This document shows positions 35,292 to 44,186 of a stretch of 64,000 bases of DNA, one piece after another. Below the pieces are notes generated by a model. The model did not search any database. It was given only the letters and a program-made list of their open reading frames with translations, and was not told where the DNA came from. A program made the translations under genes and the position numbers. This DNA is from Zestomonas insulae (GTDB taxonomy: Bacteria; Pseudomonadota; Gammaproteobacteria; Pseudomonadales; Pseudomonadaceae), in the NCBI RefSeq assembly GCF_016901015.1, contig NZ_JAFEUP010000006.1, positions 186,001 to 250,000 on the forward strand, in the 5' to 3' direction. Position 1 is the stretch's first letter; each line of letters opens with the position of its first letter.

Positions 35292-36606
35292 GGTCGGGAC
35301 TCTCGAGGACAGCGGCGCGGCCGGACAGTTGGCTGCGCACAAGGAAGTTGGCGATGCAGAGCACCAGGGTGACGCCGAGGCCGATCAGCATCAGCATGTC
35401 GAGCTGGAAGCAGGCGGCGATCACCGCCAGGGTCAGCAGCAGGCCGAAACCGGCGATCAGCTGGCCGCCGGGCAGGCGGAACGGCCGCGCCAGGTCGGGC
35501 TGGCTGCGGCGGATGTGCAGGTAGGCGGCGAAGATGAACAGGTAGCCGACGTTGAGCAGCAGCACCACGGCGAGCATCACGGTGGCCGGGTCGACCACCG
35601 ACAGCGGCAGGCCGATGGCGCCGATCAGCAGCAGCGCCGGGTAGGGCGTGCCGCGCTCGCCGGTCTTCGCCAGCCACTGCGGGAACAGGCCGTCGCGGGC
35701 CATGGCGAACAGCTGCCGGGACGCGGCGTAGACCAGCGAGAAGAAGGTCGCGATCAGGCCGAAGATCGCCCCGCAGCCGATCACCTTGGCCAGCCACGAC
35801 GACTCGCCGTAGACGTTGTTGCTGCTCATTGCCGCGTACAGCGGATCGCCCGCTGCACCGACCAGCGCCACACCGCCGGCGCCCGGCGCGCAGACCAGCA
35901 CCACCAGCGCGGTGACCACCAGGGTGGCGACCGCAGCGAGGATGCCGCGCGGCATGGTGCGCCCCGGATCACTGGCTTCCTCGGCGGCCGAACCGCTCTG
36001 CTCGACGGTGATGAACAGCCAGATGGCGAACGGCACGCAGGCGAAGACGCCGCCCAGGCTCAGCGCCGCACCGGCGTCGGCGGGCATGACGAGCAGGTTG
36101 GCCAGCTGCACGTGCGGCGCCATCGCCGCGCCGAACACCAGCAGGGCGACCACCGCGACCAGCCCGGCGATCAGGGTCAGGCCCATCGCCTCGCCGACGC
36201 CACGCATGTGGATGCCGATGATCACCGCGAACAGGGCGAGCTTCACCGGCCAGCCACCGAGGCCGAAGATCGACTCGCTGTAGGCGCAGATGAAGGTCGC
36301 CGCGGCGCCGGTGCCGATGGTCAGGGCCAGCGCGCAGGCGACCCCGACCAGGTAGCCGACGAAGGGCCCGAATGCCGTCTGCGCGTAGGAGAACACCCCG
36401 CCGGCGCTGGGCATGGCGGTCGACAGCTCGGCCACGCACAGCGCCAGACCGCCGCACAGCAGGGCCATCAGCAGCGTGGCGACCAGCATGTTCAGCCAGC
36501 CGCCGGCGGCCAGGCCGTAGTTCCAGCCGGAAAACTGTCCAGCTACCACCAGCGCGACTCCGAGGCCGGCCACCTGGGCCCAGCCCAACGTACTTTTCTT
36601 CAGCAC
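35284..36606 (-). CDS. APC-superfamily amine/amino-acid permease
   Basis: An inner-membrane transporter of ~440 residues with about 12 helices. The N-terminus WAQVAGLGVALVVAGQFSGWNYGLAAGGW and ELSTAMPSAGGVFSYAQTAFGPFVGYLVG resemble ethanolamine permeases of pseudomonads. I favour the GTG at 36606 (LKKSTLGW follows) because GGGAG lies six bases upstream; an ATG two codons earlier would abut that site. First gene of the permease/aminotransferase/kinase operon, so it probably imports the operon's substrate. Confidence 0.82.
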   Translation of the reverse strand: MLKKSTLGWAQVAGLGVALVVAGQFSGWNYGLAAGGWLNMLVATLLMALLCGGLALCVAELSTAMPSAGGVFSYAQTAFGPFVGYLVGVACALALTIGTGAAATFICAYSESIFGLGGWPVKLALFAVIIGIHMRGVGEAMGLTLIAGLVAVVALLVFGAAMAPHVQLANLLVMPADAGAALSLGGVFACVPFAIWLFITVEQSGSAAEEASDPGRTMPRGILAAVATLVVTALVVLVCAPGAGGVALVGAAGDPLYAAMSSNNVYGESSWLAKVIGCGAIFGLIATFFSLVYAASRQLFAMARDGLFPQWLAKTGERGTPYPALLLIGAIGLPLSVVDPATVMLAVVLLLNVGYLFIFAAYLHIRRSQPDLARPFRLPGGQLIAGFGLLLTLAVIAACFQLDMLMLIGLGVTLVLCIANFLVRSQLSGRAAVLESPDHA

Positions 36607-37019
36607 AAGCATCTCCCGCGGCCCGAGGGCCGATTTATTGTTGTTCGTCGGTGTGTCTTAGCGTGCAGCGCTGCGCAGGCCGGCGGGACGCCTAGCCGGG
36701 CAGCAGCGGTGTTCGGGTGGCCCGGCGCGAGTGGCGGGGCGGGGCGACGCAGGACGCGGCGCGGTGAGCGAAGGGGGCCGGCATGGTTCAAACCTCCAGA
36801 GCGGTGCTTGGGGCGAAACGCGGTGACGGGGCAGGCGACCAGCGGTCGTCTGCCGTTGTGCTCGATACTAGGCGCAGGCTCTGGCTCGGGCCTTTTGCCT
36901 GCTTGCCAAATGCTTGGCTGTGCTTGCCAGTTGTGCGTTTATCGCCCACTGCCGCGCACCCGGCAGGCAAAAAAAAGACCGGCCCTGGGGCCGGTCGCAA
37001 GGGACACGCTTGAAGCGGT
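36607..37019. other. Intergenic region, permease promoter and paaZ terminator
   Basis: 413 bp without a gene. The permease promoter must lie at its left side. The paaZ terminator occupies the right end. No clear operator recognised. Confidence 0.5.
36969..36996 (-). terminator. Intrinsic terminator (paaZ)
   Basis: On the minus strand, GACCGGCC-CCAG-GGCCGGTC followed by eight T, 24 bp past the paaZ stop. Confidence 0.92.
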
Positions 37020-39071
37020 TTAGGCGTTGCGCTTCACCACCAGGGTGAGGATGTCGTAGCTGGCGCACAGCTCGCCGTTCTGGTTGGTCACCTCGACGTC
37101 CCAGGCCACCACGCCTTGCGGCTCGCCTTTTGGGCTGATCTTGCCCTGGTCGATCTTGCGCTTGCAGGTCAGGCGCGCCTGGATGGTGTCGCCGATGCCT
37201 ACCGGGGTGATGAAGCGCAGGGTGTCCAGGCCGTAGTTGGCCAGCACCGGGCCGACGCCGGGGGAGACGAACAGCCCGGCGGCGGCCGACAGCACGAAGT
37301 AGCCGTGGGCGATGCGCTTGCCGAACTGCGAGTCCTTGGCGGCGATCTCGTCGAAGTGCATATAGAAGTGGTCGCCGGACAGGCAGCCGAAGTTGACCAA
37401 GTCGGACTCGGTGACGGTGCGTCGGTGGGTGAGCAGCGACTCGCCGATCTGCAGGTCCTCGAAGTGGCGGCGGAACGGGTGCACCTCGGTCTCGATGACC
37501 TTGGCGCCGCGCACGTACTCGCCGGTGACCGCCATCAGCATGCTCGGCGATCCCTGCACCGCGGTGCGCTGCAGGTAGTGCTTGACCGCGCGCAGGCCGC
37601 CGAGCTCCTCGCCACCGCCGGCGCGGCCCGGGCCGCCGTGCTTGAGTTGCGGCAGCGGCGAGCCGTGGCCGGTGGATTCGGCCGCCGATTCGCGGTCGAG
37701 GATGTGCAGGCGGCCGTGCAGCGCGGCAGCGGCCGGCACCACCTTGGCGGCGACGCGCGGGTCCTTGGTGACCAGGCTGGCGACCAGGCTGCCCTTGCCG
37801 CGGGCGGCCAGGGCGATGGCTTCGTCGAGGTCGTCGTAGCCCATCAAGGTGCTGACCGGACCGAACGCCTCGATGTCGTGGGCGCCGCCCTCGGCGTGCG
37901 GGTCGCGGCTGCGCAGCAGGGTCGGGGCGAAGAACGCACCGTCATTGACCCCCTCGCCGCGCGGGGCGAAGCCGTCCTTCGCGCCGAACAGCAGTTCGCT
38001 GGATTGCAGCAGCGCCTCGACGCGCTCGGCGACGTCGGCCTGCTGGGCGTGCGAGGCCAGGGCGCCCATCTTCACACCTTCTACAGATGGATCACCGACC
38101 ACGACTTTGGCCAGGCGGTCACGCAGGCGTTCGGCCACGGCGTCGATGTGCTTGGTCGGGACGATGGCGCGGCGGATCGCCGTGCACTTCTGGCCGGCCT
38201 TGGTGGTCATCTCGCGGGCCACTTCCTTGACGAACAGGTCGAACTCCTCGTCGTCCGGGGTGATCTCCGGGGCGAGGATCGCGCAGTTCAGCGAGTCGGC
38301 TTCGGCGTTGAACGGAATCGAGTTGCGCACCAGGTTGGCGTTGACCCGCAGCTTGGCGGCGGTGTCGGCCGACCCGGTGAAGGTCACCACGTCCTGGCCC
38401 TGCAGGCGGTCGAGCAGGTCGCCGGTGCCGCCGATGATCAGCTGCAGGCTGCCGGCCGGCAGCAGGCCGGATTCGTCCATCAGGCGCACCGCGGCTTCGG
38501 TCAGGTAGCTGGTTGCGGTGGCCGGTTTGACGATGCACGGCATGCCGGCGAGGAAGCTCGGCGCGAACTTCTCGAGCATGCCCCAGATCGGGAAGTTGAA
38601 GGCGTTGATGTGCACGGCGACGCCGCCGCGCGGCACCAGGATGTGGCTGCCGGCGAACTTGCCGGTCTTGCCCAGCGGGATCGCCGGGCCTTCGTGGACC
38701 AGGTTGCCGGACGGCAGCTCGCGGCTGCCCAGGCTGGCGTAGGCGAACAGGGTGCCGGCGCCGCCTTCGATGTCGATCCAGCTGTCGGCACGGGTCGCGC
38801 CGCTGTGGTGGGACAGCGCGTAGAGCTGTTCCTTGCGTTCGGTCAGGTATTTGCCGAGTGCCTTGAGGCGCGCGGCGCGCTGCTGGAAGTCCATCGCCAT
38901 CAGTTCGGCGATGCCGCGCTGGCGGGCATGGGCCACCGCCTCGGCGAAGTCCAGGGCTTCCTCGTGGGTGCGTGCCAGGGGCTGGCCGTTGAGTGCGCTG
39001 CGCAGGGTCTGGGCGCCGTGCTGACCGATCCAGCGGCCGCCGATGAAACTTTGCAGGGTGGGTTGAGCCAT
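37020..39071 (-). CDS. paaZ: Bifunctional oxepin-CoA hydrolase / 3-oxo-5,6-dehydrosuberyl-CoA semialdehyde dehydrogenase PaaZ
   Basis: 683 residues. Opens the oxepin-CoA ring and oxidises the aldehyde formed, mid-pathway in phenylacetate catabolism. The N-terminal aldehyde dehydrogenase (~1-520) has TFTGSADTAAKLR and catalytic Cys in TKAGQKCTAIRRAIVP. The C-terminal MaoC-type hydratase (~540-683) has NFGCLSGDHFYMHFDEIAAKDSQFGKRIAHGYFVLS. The start is the ATG of MAQPTLQSFIGG. It lies ~306 bp beyond paaE on the same strand, with its own strong terminator. Confidence 0.95.
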   Translation of the reverse strand: MAQPTLQSFIGGRWIGQHGAQTLRSALNGQPLARTHEEALDFAEAVAHARQRGIAELMAMDFQQRAARLKALGKYLTERKEQLYALSHHSGATRADSWIDIEGGAGTLFAYASLGSRELPSGNLVHEGPAIPLGKTGKFAGSHILVPRGGVAVHINAFNFPIWGMLEKFAPSFLAGMPCIVKPATATSYLTEAAVRLMDESGLLPAGSLQLIIGGTGDLLDRLQGQDVVTFTGSADTAAKLRVNANLVRNSIPFNAEADSLNCAILAPEITPDDEEFDLFVKEVAREMTTKAGQKCTAIRRAIVPTKHIDAVAERLRDRLAKVVVGDPSVEGVKMGALASHAQQADVAERVEALLQSSELLFGAKDGFAPRGEGVNDGAFFAPTLLRSRDPHAEGGAHDIEAFGPVSTLMGYDDLDEAIALAARGKGSLVASLVTKDPRVAAKVVPAAAALHGRLHILDRESAAESTGHGSPLPQLKHGGPGRAGGGEELGGLRAVKHYLQRTAVQGSPSMLMAVTGEYVRGAKVIETEVHPFRRHFEDLQIGESLLTHRRTVTESDLVNFGCLSGDHFYMHFDEIAAKDSQFGKRIAHGYFVLSAAAGLFVSPGVGPVLANYGLDTLRFITPVGIGDTIQARLTCKRKIDQGKISPKGEPQGVVAWDVEVTNQNGELCASYDILTLVVKRNA

Positions 39072-39377
39072 GACGGGTCTCCGAAAAAGGGGCGCGCTCC
39101 AGTCGTCTGGGGCGCTGCGATCAAGGGCCTGGCGCTGCCGCCAAACCCGGTCGAAAAGAGCGCCGCCCCGGTCTCGTGAACCCGGGCGGTGCGCACGGCG
39201 CAAGGCCGTACGCGGCTGGCGCGGAGCGCCGGGTGGTGCGGCGGCAGCGGCGGCCGGGTGGGCCGGGCTGAGGGGTGCCGAACCGTAAACAGGGTGGAGC
39301 GGTGTACTTGGCGGCGGACTCCCCTCACCCCAGCCCTCTCCCGGAGGGAGAGGGGGCGTCTGGCGCGGGCCGTGCGC
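39072..39377. other. paaE-paaZ intergenic region
   Basis: 306 bp with no gene. It includes a CTCACCCCAGCCCTCTCCC / GGGAGAGGG dispersed repeat (39325-39362). No terminator after paaE is evident, so read-through to paaZ is possible. Confidence 0.6.
39325..39362. repeat. Dispersed CTCTCCC/GGGAGAG repeat
   Basis: CCTCACCCCAGCCCTCTCCC with its mirror GGAGGGAGAGGGGG. Copies also at 23281-23425 and 61900-62045. Confidence 0.75.
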
Positions 39378-40454
39378 TTACAGCTGGTCGAAGTCGAGGA
39401 CCACCTTGTCGCTGATCGGGTACGCCTGGCAGGACAGCACGTAGCCGGCCGCCACTTCGTAGTCCTCGAGGGCGAAGTTGCTGTCCATCTCCACCTCGCC
39501 GGACACCACCTTGCACTTGCAGGTCGAGCACACCCCGGCCTTGCACGAGTAGGGCAGTTCGGCGCCGTGTTCGTTGCCGGCGTCGAGCACGCTGACGCTG
39601 TTGCGCGCCAGCTCGAAGCTCAGCTCGCGGCCGTCGCTGATCACGGTGATCTGGCTCTTCGCGCTGTCGATCTGCGCGGCGGCCTGGCGCGCTTCGCGCT
39701 TCTCGCTGCTGCCGGCGGCGGCGAACAGTTCGAAGTGGATGCGCTCGGCCGGCATGCCGTTGGCCTTGAGCTGGTCACGCACCGTCTCGGTCATCGCCTG
39801 CGGGCCGCAGATGAAGGCGGCGTCGAGCGCCTGCACGTCGAGCCAGCGGCCGAACAGCTGGGCGCATTTGTCGGCGTCGATGCGACCGTTGTAGAGGTCG
39901 ACGTCCTGCTGCTCGCGGCTGAACACGAAGATCAGGTTGAGGCGCTGCAGGTAGCGGTTCTTCAGGTCCTCGAGCTGCTCGCGGAACAGCGCGGCGTTGC
40001 TCGAGCGGTTGCCGTAGAGCAGGGCGAAGCTGCTGTGCGGCTCGCTTTCCAGGGTGGTCTTGATGATCGACAGGATCGGCGTGATGCCGCTGCCGGCAGC
40101 GACCGCCAGGTAGCGACCGTGGCGCGCGGCATCCAGAGGCACGAAGAAGTGCCCGGACGGCGGCATCACTTCCAGGCTCTGCCCGGCCTTGAGGCTGTCG
40201 TTGGCATAGGCGGAGAACTGCCCGCCGGCGACGCGCTTGATCGCCACGCGCAGTTCGCCGTCGTTGACCCCGGTGCAGATCGAGTAGGAGCGGCGCACTT
40301 CCTCGCCGTTCAGTTGGGTGCGCATCACCAGGTGCTGGCCCTGGGTGAAACGGAAATCGGTGGCCAGCTCGGCCGGCACGTCGAAGGCGATCGACACCGC
40401 GTCGCGGGTCTCCGGGCGCACTTCTTTGATCTTCAGGCTATGGAACTTGCTCAT
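39378..40454 (-). CDS. paaE: Phenylacetyl-CoA epoxidase reductase subunit PaaE
   Basis: 358 residues. Ferredoxin-NADP reductase-like module (FAD-binding RRSYSICTGVND; NADPH site AAGSGITPILSI and ICGPQAMTE) plus a C-terminal plant-type [2Fe-2S] domain with cysteines in SCKAGVCSTCKCKVV and LSCQAYP. It passes electrons from NADPH to the PaaAC di-iron oxygenase. Separated from paaD by 168 bp, unlike the overlapping paaABCD genes. Confidence 0.95.
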   Translation of the reverse strand: MSKFHSLKIKEVRPETRDAVSIAFDVPAELATDFRFTQGQHLVMRTQLNGEEVRRSYSICTGVNDGELRVAIKRVAGGQFSAYANDSLKAGQSLEVMPPSGHFFVPLDAARHGRYLAVAAGSGITPILSIIKTTLESEPHSSFALLYGNRSSNAALFREQLEDLKNRYLQRLNLIFVFSREQQDVDLYNGRIDADKCAQLFGRWLDVQALDAAFICGPQAMTETVRDQLKANGMPAERIHFELFAAAGSSEKREARQAAAQIDSAKSQITVISDGRELSFELARNSVSVLDAGNEHGAELPYSCKAGVCSTCKCKVVSGEVEMDSNFALEDYEVAAGYVLSCQAYPISDKVVLDFDQL

Positions 40455-40622
40455 TGTTGTTCTCCGGCGGTTTAACCGCGTGGAGGGCGAACACAAACGT
40501 AGCGAGCGAAGGTCAGGCTAGGCGGAAGGGGCCGAGGAAGCGCAGTTTACGAGTTGTAAATGAGCATTCCGAGGCCGCTTCCAACGACGCATGGCCGAGC
40601 GCAGTAGTTTGTTTTCGTCCTC
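40455..40622. repeat. Possible intergenic repeat between paaD and paaE
   Basis: The 168-bp gap has a dyad TTTACGAGTTGTAAA near 40546-40560 flanked by GGCCGAGGAAGCGCAG and ATTCCGAGGCCGC. It resembles a dispersed pseudomonad intergenic unit. Tentative. Confidence 0.35.
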
Positions 40623-41156
40623 CTAGATGCACTTGAAGTAGTCGAAAGGTTCACGGCACTCGACGCAGCGATACAGCGCCTTGCAGGCGGTCGAGCCGAA
40701 TTCGCTGAGGCGCTCGGTGTGCGCGCTGCCGCATTGCGGGCAGCACACCTCGGCGGGCTCGCCGAGCAGGCTGCGCTTGCTGGTGCTGCCGGCCGGCGGG
40801 GCGATGCCGTAGGCGCGCAGGGCTTCGCGGCCGTCGGCGCTGATCCAGTCGGTGGTCCACGCCGGGGTCAGCCGGCGCTCCAGCTGCGGCGCGGCGAAGC
40901 CGGCCTGCTCCAGCGCTTCGGCGATGTCCTGCTCGATCACCTCGGTGGCCGGGCAACCGGAGTAGGTCGGGGTGACCACCACGTGCAGGTGCCCGGCTTG
41001 CCAGTCGAGGCCACGGACGATGCCGAGGTCGACCACGCTGACCACCGGCACTTCCGGGTCCATCACCGCGCCGAGCACCGCCCAGGCCTGCGCCAGGTCG
41101 CCGCTCTGCAGCGGGCGCGCGCCACGGTCGCTGGCGATCAGCTCACCAGGTCGCAT
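40623..41156 (-). CDS. paaD: PaaD, Fe-S assembly-type protein of the phenylacetyl-CoA epoxidase
   Basis: 177 residues. N-terminal MIP18/DUF59-type domain (~20-105, AVMDPEVPVVSVVDLGIVRGLDW and TPTYSGCPATEVIEQDI) and a C-terminal zinc-ribbon-like tail with CCPQCGS and YRCVECREPFDYFKC. PaaD is needed for epoxidase maturation rather than catalysis. Its start overlaps the paaC end by 14 bp. Confidence 0.93.
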   Translation of the reverse strand: MRPGELIASDRGARPLQSGDLAQAWAVLGAVMDPEVPVVSVVDLGIVRGLDWQAGHLHVVVTPTYSGCPATEVIEQDIAEALEQAGFAAPQLERRLTPAWTTDWISADGREALRAYGIAPPAGSTSKRSLLGEPAEVCCPQCGSAHTERLSEFGSTACKALYRCVECREPFDYFKCI

Positions 41157-41904
41157 CGGGGTAGGCTCGCGGCAGGAACTGCATTTCGGCCAGCAGGGCG
41201 CCGAGGTGCTCGCTGTGCACGCCGCGGCGGCCGCTCAGGTAGAAGTGGCTGGCCGGTGCCGGCACTGGCAGGGTGGCGCGGGCGAAGGTGTCGGCGACCT
41301 TGGCGCGCCAGGCGCTGGCGATCGCTTCCGGTTGCGCGGCGACACCGGCGTCGGCCAGGCGCTGCTCGAGCTCGTCGCCCGCCGCCAGTTCGACGGTGAA
41401 GCGCCATACCTGCTCGATCGCCGCCAGCATGCGCCGGTGGCTTTCCTCGGTGCCGTCGCCGAGGCGCTCGACCCACTCGCCGGAGCGGCGCAGGTGGTAG
41501 GTGACTTCCTTCAGCGCCTTGGCGGCGATGCCGGCGATGCGCGCGTCGCTGGAGTCGCTCAGCGCGTGCAGCACCTGGAAGTGCCAGGCGTCGAAGAGGA
41601 ACTGTTTGACGATGGTCACCGCGTAGTCGCCGTTCGGTTGCTCGACCAGCAACAGGTTGCGGTAGGCGCGCTCGTCGCGGCGGAACGCCAGGTGGTCGGC
41701 GTCGCGGCCGTCGGCGAGCAGCTCGGCGGCGTAGTCCAGCCAGTTGCGCGCCTGGCCGACCAGGTCGAGGCCGACGTTCATCAGCGCCAGCTCTTCTTCC
41801 AGGGCCGGGGCCTTGCCGCACCATTCGCACAGACGCTGGCCCTGGATCAGGGCGCTGTCGCCGAGGCGCAGCAGGTATTCGATCAGATCGGAATTCGGAT
41901 TCAT
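41143..41904 (-). CDS. paaC: Phenylacetyl-CoA 1,2-epoxidase structural subunit PaaC
   Basis: 253 residues, ferritin-like four-helix fold. It pairs with PaaA as the non-catalytic partner. Typical stretches: LRLGDSALIQGQRLCEWCGKAPALEEELALMN and RQWLFDAWHF-type region QFLFDAWHFQVLHALSDSSD. Starts at the ATG of MNPNSDLIEYLL, eight bp after the paaB stop. Confidence 0.94.
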   Translation of the reverse strand: MNPNSDLIEYLLRLGDSALIQGQRLCEWCGKAPALEEELALMNVGLDLVGQARNWLDYAAELLADGRDADHLAFRRDERAYRNLLLVEQPNGDYAVTIVKQFLFDAWHFQVLHALSDSSDARIAGIAAKALKEVTYHLRRSGEWVERLGDGTEESHRRMLAAIEQVWRFTVELAAGDELEQRLADAGVAAQPEAIASAWRAKVADTFARATLPVPAPASHFYLSGRRGVHSEHLGALLAEMQFLPRAYPDATW

Positions 41905-41912
41905 CACGGGCC

Positions 41913-42194
41913 TCACATGTGGCCGACTTCGGCCGGCAGCTCGTAGAAGCTGGCGTGGCGGTAGACCTTGTCTTCCGAGGGCACGAACAGCGGGTCCTTC
42001 TCGTCCGGCGAGGAGGCGGTGATCAGCGCCGAGGGCACCACCCACAGGCTCACGCCTTCGTTGCGGCGGGTGTACAGCTCGCGGGCGTTCTCGATGGCCA
42101 TCGGCGCATCGGCGGCGTGCACGCTGCCGACATGCTTGTGGTTGAGGCCGTGCTTGCTGCGCACGAAGACTTCGAACAGGGTCCATTCGGACAT
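41913..42194 (-). CDS. paaB: Phenylacetyl-CoA epoxidase subunit PaaB
   Basis: A 93-residue small subunit that bridges PaaAC dimers. Sequence MSEWTLFEVFVRSKHGLNHKHVGS with PMAIENARELYTRRNEGVSLWVV is characteristic. It sits 27 bp after paaA in the same operon. Confidence 0.95.
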   Translation of the reverse strand: MSEWTLFEVFVRSKHGLNHKHVGSVHAADAPMAIENARELYTRRNEGVSLWVVPSALITASSPDEKDPLFVPSEDKVYRHASFYELPAEVGHM

Positions 42195-42221
42195 GGCGGG
42201 ACTCTCCAGATCAGGGGCGTA

Positions 42222-43214
42222 TCAAGCGGCGTCGCGCTTGGCTTGTTGTTTGCGGGCGTAGGCGACCGCGGCTTCGCGGACCCAGGCGCCGTCCTCGATG
42301 GCCTTGCGGCGGGTGGCGACGCGCTCGACGTTGCACGGGCCGTTGCCCTTGAGCACTTCGTAGAATTCTTCCCACTGGATCTCGCCGAAGTCGTAGTGGC
42401 CGCGCTCTGCGTTCCACTTCAGGTGCGGGTCCGGCGCGGTGCAGCCGAGCAGCTCGAGTTGCGGCACGGTCTGGTCGACGAAGCGTTGGCGCAGTTCGTC
42501 GTTGCTCTGCCGCTTGATCTTCCAGGCCATCGACTGCGCGCTGTTCGGCGAGTCGGCGTCGCTCGGGCCGAACATCATCAGTGCCGGCCACCACAGGCGG
42601 TTGATCGCGTCCTGGACCATCTCCTGCTGCGCCGCGGTGCCTTCTTTCATCATGGTCAGCAGCAGCTGGTAGCCCTGACGCTGGTGGAAGGACTCTTCCT
42701 TGCAGATGCGGATCATCGCCCGCGAGTAGGGGCCGTAGGAGGTGCGCTGCAGCACCACCTGGTTGACGATCGCCGCGCCGTCGACCAGCCAGCCGACCGC
42801 GCCCATGTCGGCCCAGCTGAGGGTCGGGTAGTTGAAGATGCTCGAGTACTTGGCCTTGCCGCTGTGCAGTTTGGCGATTTCTTCGTCGCGGTCGGCGCCG
42901 AGGGTTTCCATCGCGCTGTACAGGTACAGGCCGTGGCCGGCCTCGTCCTGGATCTTGGCCATCAGCTGCAGCTTGCGCTTGAGGCTCGGCGCGCGGGTCA
43001 CCCAGTTGCCTTCCGGCAGCATGCCGACGATCTCGGAGTGGGCGTGCTGGGAGATCTGGCGGATCAGGGTCTGCCGGTAGGCGTCCGGCATCCAGTTCTT
43101 CGCTTCGATCTTGATCTCGGCGTCGATCTTCTCTTGGAAGGCGCGCTCCTCGGGGGACATCTCGTCCAGCGCCTTGACCCGCTTAACGCCGGTCTCAACC
43201 AGTTGTGCGTACAT
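42222..43214 (-). CDS. paaA: Phenylacetyl-CoA 1,2-epoxidase catalytic subunit PaaA
   Basis: 330 residues. Di-iron monooxygenase that epoxidises the aromatic ring of phenylacetyl-CoA. Ligand helices include KIQDEAGHGLYLYSAMETLG (ExxH) and RICKEESFHQRQGYQLLL (ExxH). I start at MYAQLVETGVKRV, with GGAG eight bases upstream, rather than the ATG seven codons earlier. First gene of the paaABCD(E) operon; a sigma-70-like promoter and a GATACA dyad lie just upstream. Confidence 0.95.
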   Translation of the reverse strand: MYAQLVETGVKRVKALDEMSPEERAFQEKIDAEIKIEAKNWMPDAYRQTLIRQISQHAHSEIVGMLPEGNWVTRAPSLKRKLQLMAKIQDEAGHGLYLYSAMETLGADRDEEIAKLHSGKAKYSSIFNYPTLSWADMGAVGWLVDGAAIVNQVVLQRTSYGPYSRAMIRICKEESFHQRQGYQLLLTMMKEGTAAQQEMVQDAINRLWWPALMMFGPSDADSPNSAQSMAWKIKRQSNDELRQRFVDQTVPQLELLGCTAPDPHLKWNAERGHYDFGEIQWEEFYEVLKGNGPCNVERVATRRKAIEDGAWVREAAVAYARKQQAKRDAA

Positions 43215-43674
43215 GCTGCGTCTCCAGCCTTGCATAGGTTCTTCGGGAGGCCTTGGCCATGGCTGTATTTTTAAATGATACAAAAACAAATATCAAACAC
43301 TAAATAGTGTGTCGGTTATTGTTTTTGTATCGCATCGCAACGGGCTTGCTCGATGGCACGGCTATAAGCACCGTTCGCGGGATGGCCGTGCCGGGCGCGA
43401 AAGGGCGGCTGGCAGGCGGTGGTGGTGCGCGTGGAATGCTGTCTGCAGGCCGCTATTTGCCTGCGTTTAGGCGTTTGGCTGGCAGGTAATAGCGGGAGAA
43501 TGGCAGGGCGGCTGAGCGGCGCCGGTGCATGGCGAGCGGGGGCTGGGGCAGGGCGGTTGCGGGGATGCGCCGGTGCGCTCAGGTGTCGCGAAATACGATA
43601 CAAAGAATGTTATGTATCGCTATATGCGTGTCTTATGAGTCGGCAGCGCCGCATCGGCGACGCTGCCGGGCGGC
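43215..43674 (-). promoter_or_regulatory. paaA regulatory region with two GATACA dyads
   Basis: 460 bp, no gene. Perfect 13-bp arms GATACAAAAACAA (43277-43289) and TTGTTTTTGTATC (43319-43331). A second dyad, GATACA-N10-TGTATC, is at 43597-43618. On the minus strand a -35-like TTGATA (43291-43296) and -10-like TAAAAA (43268-43273), spaced 17 bp, lie between and over the first dyad. PaaX is the likely binder. Confidence 0.65.
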
Positions 43675-44031
43675 TCACGCGTCGACGATCACCTGGAAGC
43701 CGCCGAAGATCATGCGCTGGCCGTCGAAGGGCATCGCCTGATTGGCGTCCGGTTTCATCCGTGGGTCCTCCATGACCTTCTTCATCCCGCTGTCGCGCAC
43801 CTGGCGTGACGGCCAGGTGATCCAGGAGAACACCACGGTTTCATCATCCTGGCGTTTCACCGCCATCGGGAAGGAGGTCACCTTGCCCTCCGGCACATCG
43901 TCGCCCCAGCACTCGACCACGCTGAGCGCGCCGTGCTCCTTGAACAGCACGGCCATCGTGCGGGCCAGTTCGGTGTATTGCTCGCGCTTGGCGGTGGGCA
44001 CCGCGAGCACAAAGCCGTCGATGTAGTTCAT
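43675..44031 (-). CDS. DUF1428 family protein
   Basis: 118 residues. MNYIDGFVLAVPTAKREQYTELA, VECWGDDVPEGKVTSFPMAV and FSWITWPSRQVRDSGMKKVMEDPRM are the DUF1428 family hallmarks. These are small, probably dimeric ferredoxin-like-fold (ABM-type) proteins of unknown function. AGGAG precedes the ATG. It sits between paaK and paaA but the paaK terminator isolates it, so a functional link to paa is not assured. Confidence 0.85.
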   Translation of the reverse strand: MNYIDGFVLAVPTAKREQYTELARTMAVLFKEHGALSVVECWGDDVPEGKVTSFPMAVKRQDDETVVFSWITWPSRQVRDSGMKKVMEDPRMKPDANQAMPFDGQRMIFGGFQVIVDA

Positions 44032-44145
44032 GGGGGGAGTCTCCTGCGGGTGGGGGGCTGTCTAGCAGTCGATCCAGTGCAGCGCAGATCGACAGCCGCG
44101 GCGTCGCGCGCCGACCAGCGGCCGCTGCGCTTGCCGCGCGCAGGC

Positions 44146-44171
44146 AAAAAAAAGCCCCGCCGAAGCGGGGC
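44146..44171 (-). terminator. Intrinsic terminator (paaK)
   Basis: On the minus strand, GCCCCGC-TTCG-GCGGGGC followed by eight T, 16 bp past the paaK stop. Confidence 0.92.
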
Positions 44172-44186
44172 CGTGCAGCGTGGGAC

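Noticed and set aside
43345..43365. TGGCAC-N5-TAAGC resembling a sigma-54 promoter upstream of paaA
   Set aside because: It lies on the plus strand, pointing away from paaA, and the -12 element lacks the conserved TTGC.
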